Origin: Marinitoga piezophila KA3
Lineage (GTDB): Bacteria > Thermotogota > Thermotogae > Petrotogales > Petrotogaceae
Reading direction: 5' to 3'
Length of the DNA: 64,000 nt
NCBI RefSeq assembly: GCF_000255135.1
Contig: NC_016751.1
Coordinates: 1,984,001-2,048,000 of the forward strand
The notes below the pieces were generated by a model that searched no databases, had not been told where the DNA came from, and saw only the letters and a list, made by a program, of their open reading frames with translations. Positions 46,046 to 54,206 of the stretch are shown in pieces. The position numbers were made by a program, and so were the translations under genes. Every line of letters begins with the position of its first letter. The first letter of the stretch is position 1.

Positions 46046-48475
46046 ATGAGCGAAATTTTAAATAAATCCTTTGAAGAAGAGTTAAAAGAGTCATATTTGT
46101 TATACTCTCTCAGTGTTATTACAAGCAGGGCTATCCCGGATGTCAGGGATGGCCTTAAACCTGTTCAAAGAAGAATATTATATTCTATGGATGAATTGAA
46201 TTTAAAACATAATGCAGCATATAAAAAATGTGCCCGTATTGTTGGAGAAGTTATGGGTAAATATCATCCACATGGTGATGCTGCAATATATGATGCTCTT
46301 GTAAGAATGGCGCAGCCATTTAGCCTTAGATATCCGCTTGTAATAGGGCAGGGAAACTTTGGGTCAATAGATAAAGACCCTGCTGCAGCAATGAGGTATA
46401 CCGAAGCTAAAATGCATGAACTTGCAGAATATATGTTAATGGATATAGATAAAAATACCGTTGAAATGATGGACAACTTTGATGGTTCATTAAAGGAACC
46501 ATGGGTATTGCCAACAAGATTACCAAACTTGCTAATGAATGGTGTAAACGGTATTGCTGTTGGAATGGCAACTAATATCCCTTCACATAACCTTACAGAG
46601 CTTGCAGAAGGAATTAAATATCTTATAGATAATCCAGATGCATCAGTTGAAGAACTTATGAAATTTATTAAAGGACCTGATCTTCCTACTGGTGGTATTA
46701 TTGTTGATGGAGATAAATTAAAAGATATATATGAAACAGGAAGAGGAACATTCCATATAAGATCAAAGTACGAATTTGAAGAAAACAAAAATGGAATGAG
46801 CATAGTTATAAAAGAAATACCATATGGTGTTTCAAAAGCTGATCTTATAACTCAAATAGCAAATTATGTTACAAAGCAAAAGGAAAATAAAAAAGATGTA
46901 GGAATAAGAAATATTAGAGATGAATCAGATAAAGAAGGAATAAGAGTTGTAATAGAGTTAAAGAAAAATGTAAATCCACAGAGAGTTGTAAATCAGTTAT
47001 TAAAGCATACACAAATGCAGATTTCATTCCCTGTTCAGATGACTGTTATAGATAACAGAAAACCAAGGGTAATGAATTTAAAGGAAATACTTCAGGCATT
47101 TATTAATCACAGGGTAGATGTAATTACAAGAAGAACTCAATTTGAACTTGATAAAGCAAGAAAAAGATCACACATTGTAGAAGGTTTAATGAAAGCTTCA
47201 GAAGGAATTGAAGCGGTAATTGAAATAATCAGACAGTCCGAAGGAAGAGAAGAAGCAATAAATAGCTTAATGGAAATAATTAATGTAACAAAAGAACAGG
47301 CAAATGCTATTGTTGATATGCGATTAATAAGCCTTTCTAAGTTAGAAGGACAGAAATTGGAAAAAGAATATGCTGAATTAACAGAAAAAATAAAAATCGC
47401 ACTTGAAATATTAAACAACAGAGAAAAATTAATGGAAATAATAAAAGAAGAAACAGAGGAAATAAAACTAAAATTTGGTGATGAAAGAAGAACGGTAATA
47501 ACAAATTCTGGGGCCAAAATAGAAGAATCAGACAACATTGAAGAAGAAGATCTTGTAATTGTCTTAACCCAATGGGGATACATAAAAGCAATGAAAAGCA
47601 GTGAATATAAAGTTCAAAATCGTGGCGGAAAAGGTGCTAAGGCTATAAAAAAATCAGATAATGATTTTATTATTCAGGTATTACAGACAAATAGTCTCTC
47701 AAAATTGTTATTTATCACCTCAAAAGGAAAGGCTTTTGAGTTAAATGCATATAAAATAGAAAAAAGCAGCAAAGATACAAAAGGAAAGCATATAAGCACA
47801 TATCTATATCTTGAAAATGATGAAAAGATAAAAACAATAATTCCAATTGAAAACAAAAAAGATATAGAAAATAAATATATAATGCTCTTTACAAAAAAAG
47901 GAACGGTAAAAAGAACAGCGCTTGAAGAATTTTCTAATATAAGAAGAAATGGATTAAAAGCAATTACAATAAAAGAAGATGATACAGTGGTAGATGCGCT
48001 TATTGTAGAAGAAAAGGATGAAGTTCTTGTAATAAGTGCAAAAGGGATGAGTTTAAGATTCAGGGTTAGTGATGTAAGACCTATGGGAAGAAGTGCTGCA
48101 GGTGTAAGATCCATAAAATTAAGGGAAAATGATGAAGTGGTAAATGCAGTAATGGTTGATAATGAAAAAAGTCTTCTTCTAATTACAAAATATGGATTTG
48201 CCAAACGAGTAGATTTTAAAGATTTCAGGCTTCAAAATCGTGGTGGTGTAGGATTAAAATGTGTGAAAGAAACAAGTAGAATAGGTGATATAGTAAAAGC
48301 ACTTGCAGTTACAGATGAAAGTCATGTAATAGTATTTACCAAGCTTGGAAAGGCTATAAGAGAAGAGGTGTCAACAATTTCCTCATTAAGTAGATATGCC
48401 ATAGGTGTAAGAGCAATAAGGCTTGACAAAGAAGATATAGTAGCAGATGCAGCAGTGGTGATAGAAGATGAATAA
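46046..48475 (+). CDS. gyrA: DNA gyrase subunit A
   Basis: This is an 809-residue type IIA topoisomerase subunit. The active-site Tyr118 is in [11 protein letters not shown], and the region before it ([31 protein letters not shown]) is standard. The C-terminal beta-pinwheel carries the GyrA-box [11 protein letters not shown], which marks gyrase rather than topoisomerase IV. The residue matching E. coli Ser83 is Ala79 and that matching Asp87 is Asp83; loss of the Ser is a known cause of lower quinolone binding. gyrB is not in the window. The gene overlaps the archease gene by eight bases. Confidence 0.95.
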   Translation: MSEILNKSFEEELKESYLLYSLSVITSRAIPDVRDGLKPVQRRILYSMDELNLKHNAAYKKCARIVGEVMGKYHPHGDAAIYDALVRMAQPFSLRYPLVIGQGNFGSIDKDPAAAMRYTEAKMHELAEYMLMDIDKNTVEMMDNFDGSLKEPWVLPTRLPNLLMNGVNGIAVGMATNIPSHNLTELAEGIKYLIDNPDASVEELMKFIKGPDLPTGGIIVDGDKLKDIYETGRGTFHIRSKYEFEENKNGMSIVIKEIPYGVSKADLITQIANYVTKQKENKKDVGIRNIRDESDKEGIRVVIELKKNVNPQRVVNQLLKHTQMQISFPVQMTVIDNRKPRVMNLKEILQAFINHRVDVITRRTQFELDKARKRSHIVEGLMKASEGIEAVIEIIRQSEGREEAINSLMEIINVTKEQANAIVDMRLISLSKLEGQKLEKEYAELTEKIKIALEILNNREKLMEIIKEETEEIKLKFGDERRTVITNSGAKIEESDNIEEEDLVIVLTQWGYIKAMKSSEYKVQNRGGKGAKAIKKSDNDFIIQVLQTNSLSKLLFITSKGKAFELNAYKIEKSSKDTKGKHISTYLYLENDEKIKTIIPIENKKDIENKYIMLFTKKGTVKRTALEEFSNIRRNGLKAITIKEDDTVVDALIVEEKDEVLVISAKGMSLRFRVSDVRPMGRSAAGVRSIKLRENDEVVNAVMVDNEKSLLLITKYGFAKRVDFKDFRLQNRGGVGLKCVKETSRIGDIVKALAVTDESHVIVFTKLGKAIREEVSTISSLSRYAIGVRAIRLDKEDIVADAAVVIEDE

Positions 48476-48842
48476 AGAATTAGAACATCCAGCAGATATT
48501 ATGTATGAAATTTCTGGTGAAGATATAAAAGAAATATTAGAAGATTTCGTTGAAGTATTAAATAAAATCTATAGTCCAGTTGTCGAAGGAATAAATAGAG
48601 AAAATGAATATACTATCAGCGAAAAAGAAATAGATGATATATTATTTGACCTTGGGAATGAATTTTTAAGAGCGATAATGGAAGGGGAATTTCCCTCAAA
48701 AATAGAAACTGATAATGAAATTATAAAAATTTCATATTCAAAAATATATAAAATAAATTCTGACATTGAAATTAAAGCTGTAGCATATCCAAAAATAATT
48801 GATGAAGAAAGCAAAAAAATCAGGGTAATATTTGACGTGTGA
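48468..48842 (+). CDS. Archease-family protein
   Basis: This 124-residue protein begins [28 protein letters not shown], matching the archease opening (His-x-Ala-Asp). The final [17 protein letters not shown] resembles the conserved end that carries the metal-binding Asp. Archease activates the RNA ligase RtcB. No rtcB gene is visible in the window, so the partner must be elsewhere or the role differs. It overlaps gyrA upstream and the LexA-like gene downstream. Confidence 0.78.
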   Translation: MNKELEHPADIMYEISGEDIKEILEDFVEVLNKIYSPVVEGINRENEYTISEKEIDDILFDLGNEFLRAIMEGEFPSKIETDNEIIKISYSKIYKINSDIEIKAVAYPKIIDEESKKIRVIFDV

Positions 48843-48844
48843 TT

Positions 48845-49309
48845 ATGAAAGGATTAACGGAGAAACAGAAGAGAATATATGAATATATCAATTTTTATAT
48901 TAATGTAAAGGGATATCCACCGTCGATGAGGGAAATAGCGGAATATTTAAATTTAAAAAGCGTATCGACGGTATATTCTCAATTAAAATCCCTTGAAAAA
49001 AAAGGATATATAGAATTATCAGGAAAATCAAGAGGAATAAATATATTAAAGAACGAAAAAAGTGGATTTATAGAAGTTCATGGAGAAATTGCTGAAAATA
49101 AATTAAAACTTTATTCCACACCATTTTACCTTAAAACTATAAGTAGTTTAACAATAAGAAAAATCAATAATTTTTATAATGTTTTTGTAGTTGAAAAATA
49201 TAAAGATTTTAGTAGCGATTTTATTCTAATTGTAAATGAAAATCTTGAAATAATAGGAACAATAAAAATTAGTGAGGTGATTTTAGATGAAAATAGCTAT
49301 AGGTTCTGA
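48845..49309 (+). CDS. LexA-like DNA-binding protein lacking the self-cleaving peptidase
   Basis: This 154-residue protein starts at ATG 48845; a GTG at 48839 overlapping the previous stop is an alternative. Residues 4-68 are a clear LexA winged helix-turn-helix (LTEKQKRIYEYINFYI, YPPSMREIAEYLNLKSVSTVYSQLKSLEKKGYI, SRGINIL). The C-terminal 85 residues correspond in place to the S24 domain. They are too short, and the cleavage site reads HGEIAEN instead of AG. I see no GDSM-type Ser and no catalytic Lys. It probably binds DNA but cannot be inactivated by RecA in the usual way. Confidence 0.8.
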   Translation: MKGLTEKQKRIYEYINFYINVKGYPPSMREIAEYLNLKSVSTVYSQLKSLEKKGYIELSGKSRGINILKNEKSGFIEVHGEIAENKLKLYSTPFYLKTISSLTIRKINNFYNVFVVEKYKDFSSDFILIVNENLEIIGTIKISEVILDENSYRF

Positions 49310-49730
49310 TCATGCAGCATTTAAAATGAAAGAACATTTAAAAGAATATTTATCAAAAAAAGGTATTGAAGTAATTGATATGGGACCGGAAACAGAAGAA
49401 AGAGTGGATTATCCTGTATATGCAAAAAAAGTTTGTGATAAGGTTGTAAATAATGAAGTTGATTATGGTATACTAATGTGTGGAACAGGTTTAGGAATGT
49501 CTATAGCAGCTAACAAAGTAAAAGGGATTAGAGCTACACTTGCATACTATCCAAAAATGGCAGAACTAGCAAGACAACATAATAATGCAAACGTATTGGT
49601 TCTTGGTGGAAGAACAATGGGTTTTGAACTGGCAGAATGGACAGTAGATACATTCTTATCAACAGATTTTGAAGGAGGGAGACACGAAAGAAGGATAAAC
49701 CTTATATCCGAAATGGAGGAAAACTTATGA
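49287..49730 (+). CDS. rpiB: Ribose-5-phosphate isomerase B
   Basis: This 147-residue protein shows the whole family pattern: MKIAIGSDHAAFKMKEHL, DMGPETEERVDYPVYAKKV, GILMCGTGLGMSIAANKV with the active-site Cys, YYPKMAELARQHNNANVLVLGGR, and FEGGRHERR. It interconverts ribose-5-phosphate and ribulose-5-phosphate in the pentose phosphate pathway. GAGGTGATTTTAG precedes the ATG. The start lies inside the end of the LexA-like gene. Confidence 0.95.
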   Translation: MKIAIGSDHAAFKMKEHLKEYLSKKGIEVIDMGPETEERVDYPVYAKKVCDKVVNNEVDYGILMCGTGLGMSIAANKVKGIRATLAYYPKMAELARQHNNANVLVLGGRTMGFELAEWTVDTFLSTDFEGGRHERRINLISEMEENL

Positions 49731-50695
49731 AAGTAATCTATGATCCCCGTCATGTATTTTATTCTCCCAAAAATGAATTTAATGGATTTGAAATAGTAGA
49801 TAATAAAGATAAACCAGGAAGAGTTGAAGTAATAAAAGAAGTAATTCAATTAAAATATGGCAACATCATTAAAAGTACAAGGGATTTTTCAAGATCCTAT
49901 TTATACTTTGTGCATTCTTCGGATTATGTAAGCTGGCTTAAAGAAAAACAATATACTTTAAATGAAAATCAGGAATATTTTTCAACAGTAGTTGGATATG
50001 ACATGTGTATGGATTCAATTACACCAATAAGCAAAAATACATTTGAGATGGCCTGGATTAGTGCAAAATGTGCACTAACAGGCGCATCTTATCTTTTAGA
50101 AGACGAAGAACTTGTATATACACTTTCAAGGCCAATGGGGCATCATGCAGGTATTGCCCATTGTGGAAGATATTCATACTTCAATAATGCAGCATTGGCA
50201 GCAAGATATCTTCAAAAAAACGGAGATATATACGTGGCAATACTTGATCTGGATTTCTATCATGGCAATGGAACTCAGGAAATCTTCTATGAAGACAATA
50301 CTGTATTAACAATAAGTATACATGGAAATCCTTCAAACCATTATCCGTATACTTCGGGTTATGAATGGGAAATTGGTGAAGGTGAAGGAAAAGGATATAA
50401 TATAAATTTTCCATTAAAAGATGAAATAAATGGAAGAGTATATTTAAGAGTGCTTGAAAAAGCATTGCTGGAAATAGATGATTTTGATCCAGATTTTCTT
50501 ATAATCTCTTTTGGAACAAATACACATTATGAAGATCCAGATACCACATTTAACTTAAAAGAAGAGGATTATAAAGAAATGGGAAATATGCTCTCGTATT
50601 TAAATGTACCAAAATTAATTGTACACGAAGGTGGTTTTAATATAAATATAAATGAAAAAGTTATAACCAGATTTATGGACGGATTAAAAACATGA
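49727..50695 (+). CDS. Histone deacetylase/acetylpolyamine amidohydrolase-like protein with altered active site
   Basis: This 322-residue protein has the arginase-deacetylase fold. YFVHSSDYVSWL, SRPMGHHAGIAHCG (His139, His140), ILDLDFYHGNGTQEIFY, SIHGNPSNHYPYTSG and FGTNTHYEDPDTTF (Asp270) match acetylpolyamine amidohydrolases. Two key residues are changed. The zinc-ligand His of the DxDxHHG motif is Tyr178, while Asp176 and Asp270 remain. The catalytic Tyr of EGGY is Phe304 in HEGGFNINI. The frame is intact. It may bind metal poorly, catalyse something else, or only bind ligand. It overlaps rpiB by four bases. Confidence 0.8.
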   Translation: MKVIYDPRHVFYSPKNEFNGFEIVDNKDKPGRVEVIKEVIQLKYGNIIKSTRDFSRSYLYFVHSSDYVSWLKEKQYTLNENQEYFSTVVGYDMCMDSITPISKNTFEMAWISAKCALTGASYLLEDEELVYTLSRPMGHHAGIAHCGRYSYFNNAALAARYLQKNGDIYVAILDLDFYHGNGTQEIFYEDNTVLTISIHGNPSNHYPYTSGYEWEIGEGEGKGYNINFPLKDEINGRVYLRVLEKALLEIDDFDPDFLIISFGTNTHYEDPDTTFNLKEEDYKEMGNMLSYLNVPKLIVHEGGFNININEKVITRFMDGLKT

Positions 50696-50705
50696 GGTGG
50701 AAATG

Positions 50706-51701
50706 TTGAAAAGTATTTATTATAACCCTGGCACAGGAAAAAGTATTCCAATAATAATAAAAAAGGGGAAATACAAAGAATATATAAACGTCAAGAAAAG
50801 TAATATCATTATATATGATAAAAAAATAAAACTCATAGATGAATTAAATCTTTCTAACAGCATTTCTGTAATAGGTAATGAAAATTTGAAGAGTTTTGAT
50901 AAATATCTGTCTTTAATAATGAAATTATCTGATAAAAATATAAAAAATGTTGTGATAGTAGGAGGATATAGCGTAATAGATTTACTTGGATATACCATGG
51001 AAAGCTTTGAAAGAAGAAATGAATATATATATTTTCCTTCAACATTACAATCAGCAATAATGCCACCGTTAAGAGGAAAATATTATTTAAATTTTAACTG
51101 GAAAAAGGATTTTTTAGTGCAGAAAGGATATCCTGATGCAATAATAATAGATACAACCTTTTTTGAAAGCTTATCTCCGCAGGAACTAAAAAAAGGATTT
51201 GTTATTCCTTATCTATTGGGAAGGGTTTTAAATTCCAGAATATCTAAAATAGCTCTAAATTATTCAAAATTAAACTTTTCCGATATAGATCTGGAGGAGT
51301 TTATATATTATTCTCTGAAACAATGGGTATATTATATAGAAAATGAGTCAAAAGTTTTTCCGGGGGAAAATATAATTAAATTATTTTATAATAAAAAAAC
51401 AGGTATTAATAGAAATTTTCTTGATATTTTTGGATTGAGCTTTTTAATAGAGTTATACATGTCATGGTATTTTGGATTTTTAGAATATGAATTATTTGAA
51501 GAAATAAAAAAGGAATTAATAGAGAATTTTGATATACAATACAAAAATATAGAATATCTTAATTTTGACGAAGCAAATTTCAACAATGAGTTTGTTTTAT
51601 TTACATCCTCAGGAAGAATAATAAATTATAAAACCACATATGATGAACTTAATATAGTTTTAAAAGAAATCAAGAACCATTTTAGAGGTGGATTTTTGTG
51701 A
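50706..51701 (+). CDS. 3-dehydroquinate synthase-like protein lacking zinc ligands
   Basis: I start at TTG 50706, 12 bases from GAGGTGG; ATG 50703 is the alternative. The product has 331 residues. Residues 82-155 follow the AroB nucleotide-binding and active-site pattern: IVGGYSVIDLLGYTMES against GGGVVGDLAGF, YFPSTLQSAIMPPLRGKYYLNF against [21 protein letters not shown], then PDAIIIDTTFFESLSPQEL. The HTxGH zinc motif reads FGLSFLIELY (242-251), so both His are gone, and the Glu ligand region (KKGFVIPYLLGRV) is not conserved. It is therefore unlikely to be a dehydroquinate synthase. Confidence 0.6.
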   Translation: MKSIYYNPGTGKSIPIIIKKGKYKEYINVKKSNIIIYDKKIKLIDELNLSNSISVIGNENLKSFDKYLSLIMKLSDKNIKNVVIVGGYSVIDLLGYTMESFERRNEYIYFPSTLQSAIMPPLRGKYYLNFNWKKDFLVQKGYPDAIIIDTTFFESLSPQELKKGFVIPYLLGRVLNSRISKIALNYSKLNFSDIDLEEFIYYSLKQWVYYIENESKVFPGENIIKLFYNKKTGINRNFLDIFGLSFLIELYMSWYFGFLEYELFEEIKKELIENFDIQYKNIEYLNFDEANFNNEFVLFTSSGRIINYKTTYDELNIVLKEIKNHFRGGFL

Positions 51702-52480
51702 TAAAAAAACAAAAAAATTATGCTCTTATATTTATAACAATAATGGTTATATTATTACCAACATTTGTCGCATTGCTTACTTCGTATACAATATATCTAA
51801 AATACAAAATAAAAAATCTCGAATTAAAAATTTATGAATTAAAAGATAAAGATATAATTTCCAGTAATGGAAGAAATAAAAAAATAGAAAATAATATGAA
51901 CTACGAATTAAATATAGAAGAAATAGAAAAATTTTTAAATATAAAACCAAAAGGAATCTATGAAAATCAGAAAATAGATTATTTTTATCTTGTAAAAAAA
52001 GCAAAAAGTAGTTTCGAAGATAATACATTTGGTGGATTAAAATTAATGAATTATGAAGAAGCTTTCAGAAAAAGTGTATCTAACCTTGAATTCAATAAAG
52101 AATATTTTATCACCAATATAGCAACAAACCTATATTCAGTATATTCGGAAGATTTTAGCATAAAAAACAAAAATAACGATAATATTCAAAAAGTATTTAC
52201 AGTTCAAATGAGATTATATTTAAAAGAAGAAGATGCATTTTTCACGACATTAACATTAAGGAATGCTGGAATTCCTGTTTTTGTTTACAAAGGGCATTTT
52301 AAAAACAGTGGGAAAAGTTATTTTGCAATTTGTGCAGGATTATTTCCTGATATAACCCTTGCCAAAAATTATCTTGAAAGCATAGATGATGAAAAAATAA
52401 AACAATTAACAGGTATAAGTGTAAAAGATAGATTTTTAAAGAGTTTTACATTAATAGGTGAGAATGGTGTTCAGGAATAG
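51698..52480 (+). CDS. Membrane-anchored protein with SPOR-like domain
   Basis: This 260-residue protein starts at GTG behind GAGGTGG. One N-terminal membrane helix is at about 9-31. A polar, Asn/Lys-rich linker follows. The C-terminal 80 residues (FTVQMRLYLKEEDAFFTTLTLRNAGIPVFVYKG, SYFAICAGLFPDITLAKNYLES) have the repeat layout of SPOR domains, which bind denuded peptidoglycan. Identity of the domain is inferred from pattern only. It overlaps the ComEA-like gene by 17 bases. Confidence 0.6.
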   Translation: MIKKQKNYALIFITIMVILLPTFVALLTSYTIYLKYKIKNLELKIYELKDKDIISSNGRNKKIENNMNYELNIEEIEKFLNIKPKGIYENQKIDYFYLVKKAKSSFEDNTFGGLKLMNYEEAFRKSVSNLEFNKEYFITNIATNLYSVYSEDFSIKNKNNDNIQKVFTVQMRLYLKEEDAFFTTLTLRNAGIPVFVYKGHFKNSGKSYFAICAGLFPDITLAKNYLESIDDEKIKQLTGISVKDRFLKSFTLIGENGVQE

Positions 52481-52988
52481 CAAAACAATTTTTATCATAA
52501 GTCTTATATTCTTTTTAACAATATTTGGGGGAATATTTTATATTCAAACTGGGAATAAAAGAACAGAAGAATTAAACGGTGAAATAAAAATAGATTTATA
52601 TACAGCGAGTGAAACACAATTAACAAAAATTCCAGGAATAGGTCCTAAAACAGCAAAAAAAATAATTCAATACAGAGAAAAATATGGTTTTTCATCAGTA
52701 AAAGATTTAATGAAAATAAAAGGAATAGGTGAAAAAACATATGAAAAAATAAGGAAATACGTATATCTTTCAAAAAGCAAAATCATTTTAAAGAAAAAAG
52801 AGAAAAAAAATATAAATAATATTACATATGAAGAATTAATTGAAATACCGGGAATAGGACCGGTAAGTGCCGGAAAAATTATAGAATACAGAAAATACAC
52901 AAAAATAAGAAATGAAGAAGACTTAAAAAATATAGGACTTACAAATAGCCAGATAAACAAATTAAAGGGGGTTGTAGAGTTTGAATAA
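52464..52988 (+). CDS. ComEA-like protein with two helix-hairpin-helix units
   Basis: The start is ATG 52464 (GTG 52467 also possible), close to AGGTGA. The product has about 174 residues. An N-terminal membrane helix (TIFIISLIFFLTIFGGIFYIQ) anchors it. Two HhH pairs follow: IDLYTASETQLTKIPGIGPK with TAKKIIQYREKYGFSSVKDL and IKGIGEKTYEKI, then ITYEELIEIPGIGPVSAGKI with IEYRKYTKIRNEEDL. ComEA binds incoming DNA in natural transformation and usually has one HhH pair plus another domain. Here the HhH unit appears duplicated. No other com genes are adjacent. Confidence 0.8.
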   Translation: MVFRNSKTIFIISLIFFLTIFGGIFYIQTGNKRTEELNGEIKIDLYTASETQLTKIPGIGPKTAKKIIQYREKYGFSSVKDLMKIKGIGEKTYEKIRKYVYLSKSKIILKKKEKKNINNITYEELIEIPGIGPVSAGKIIEYRKYTKIRNEEDLKNIGLTNSQINKLKGVVEFE

Positions 52989-53781
52989 AATTCTATTACA
53001 TGTATGTTGTGCCCCGGATCTTGTTCTTGCGCATAAAAGATTAAAAGAAGAAAATATCGAATACGATACTTTTTTTTATAATCCCAATATATATCCTGAA
53101 AAAGAATACATAAAAAGATATGAAGCATTTAAACAATTAAAAAAAATGTGGAAATTTAAAGAATTAAAAAGCGAATATAATCATGAAGAATTTTTAGAAT
53201 TAATGAAAAATGTTGATGTAAAAAATGAAAAAGAAAGATGCTATAAATGCATGTATCAAAGGATGGAAAAAACAGCTCAACTTGCAAAAGAAAAAGGATA
53301 TAAAATATTTTCCACAACATTGCTGTCAAGCCCCCGAAAAAGCCATGATGAAATAAAAAGAATAGGTAATGAACTGGCCAACAAGTATAATATAATGTTC
53401 TATTACAATAATTTTAGATCAAACAATGCTATTTCAGAGGGAGCAAAATTTTGTAAGGCTAATAATATATACAGGCAACAATATTGTGGATGTGAATTTT
53501 CATTAATTGAAGCAGAACAATTAAGAAAAAAGTCTTACGAACAAAGAAAGGAAAGACTCAAAAAAGTGCTTGATTTTGATTTTGAGCATCTAATGAACAA
53601 AGAACTTCTGAAAATCCCTGAAGAACTATATCCTAAATATTTATATGAAAACGGTCTTGAAATAATAAAGGATTTAAAACCAAGAATAATCATTATAAAA
53701 AAGGATATAGCGAGAGATTTAAAGATCAAAAATGGTAGAAATAAAATAGGAAATTGGAAATCAAAATTTATAGTAATTTAA
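52981..53781 (+). CDS. queH: Epoxyqueuosine reductase QueH
   Basis: This 266-residue protein of the former DUF208 family starts at TTG overlapping the previous gene. It has all the paired Cys motifs: HVCCAPD (Cys9, Cys10), RCYKCMYQRM (Cys87, Cys90) and QQYCGCEFS (Cys169, Cys171), together with FSTTLLSSPRKSHDEI. It reduces epoxyqueuosine to queuosine in tRNA wobble positions. The C-terminal 75 residues beyond the core are basic and may contact tRNA. Confidence 0.93.
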   Translation: MNKILLHVCCAPDLVLAHKRLKEENIEYDTFFYNPNIYPEKEYIKRYEAFKQLKKMWKFKELKSEYNHEEFLELMKNVDVKNEKERCYKCMYQRMEKTAQLAKEKGYKIFSTTLLSSPRKSHDEIKRIGNELANKYNIMFYYNNFRSNNAISEGAKFCKANNIYRQQYCGCEFSLIEAEQLRKKSYEQRKERLKKVLDFDFEHLMNKELLKIPEELYPKYLYENGLEIIKDLKPRIIIIKKDIARDLKIKNGRNKIGNWKSKFIVI

Positions 53782-53792
53782 AGGTGATAGGT

Positions 53793-54203
53793 ATGGAAAG
53801 ATTGAAAATAACTATAAACAGCGATGTGAAGTATATAAAAATTTTAAGAGAAGCCATGAAGTATTTTTTAAAGTTTAATGATTATGAAGATGAAGAACAG
53901 ATATTCTTTATGGAATTGGCTTTAAATGAAGCTGTAGCCAATGTAATAGAACATACTTATAATTATGATAATACAAAAACAGTCGATATAATATTTGAAA
54001 TTGAAAATAAGAATTTTAAAGTATATATTAGAGATTATGGAGAAAAAATAAATCTGGAAGAGGTTAAATCAAGGGATTTAGACGATATTAAGGAACATGG
54101 ATTGGGAGTACACATAATTTCTCAGGTTTTTGACCATATGATGTGGAAAGATATAAATGAGGAAGGGAATTTGCTAATTTTAGAAAAAAGTCTGGGGGAT
54201 TAA
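53793..54203 (+). CDS. RsbW/SpoIIAB-like ATP-binding protein
   Basis: The start is ATG 53793, behind AAAGGTGATAGGT; an earlier in-frame ATG (53754) lies in queH. The product has 136 residues. HATPase_c_2 boxes are visible: MELALNEAVANVIEHTY, VYIRDYGEKINLEEV and HGLGVHIISQVFDHMMW. Such proteins are anti-sigma or partner-switching kinases acting on anti-anti-sigma proteins. No sigma factor or STAS-domain gene is in the window. It lies four bases before fapA. Confidence 0.88.
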   Translation: MERLKITINSDVKYIKILREAMKYFLKFNDYEDEEQIFFMELALNEAVANVIEHTYNYDNTKTVDIIFEIENKNFKVYIRDYGEKINLEEVKSRDLDDIKEHGLGVHIISQVFDHMMWKDINEEGNLLILEKSLGD

Positions 54204-54206
54204 CAA

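Noticed and set aside
48845-49309. Calling this gene lexA
   Set aside because: Only the DNA-binding half is supported; the self-cleaving peptidase residues are absent.
50706-51701. Calling this gene aroB
   Set aside because: The pattern of the fold is there, but both His of HTxGH and the Glu ligand are missing, so the enzyme name would mislead.
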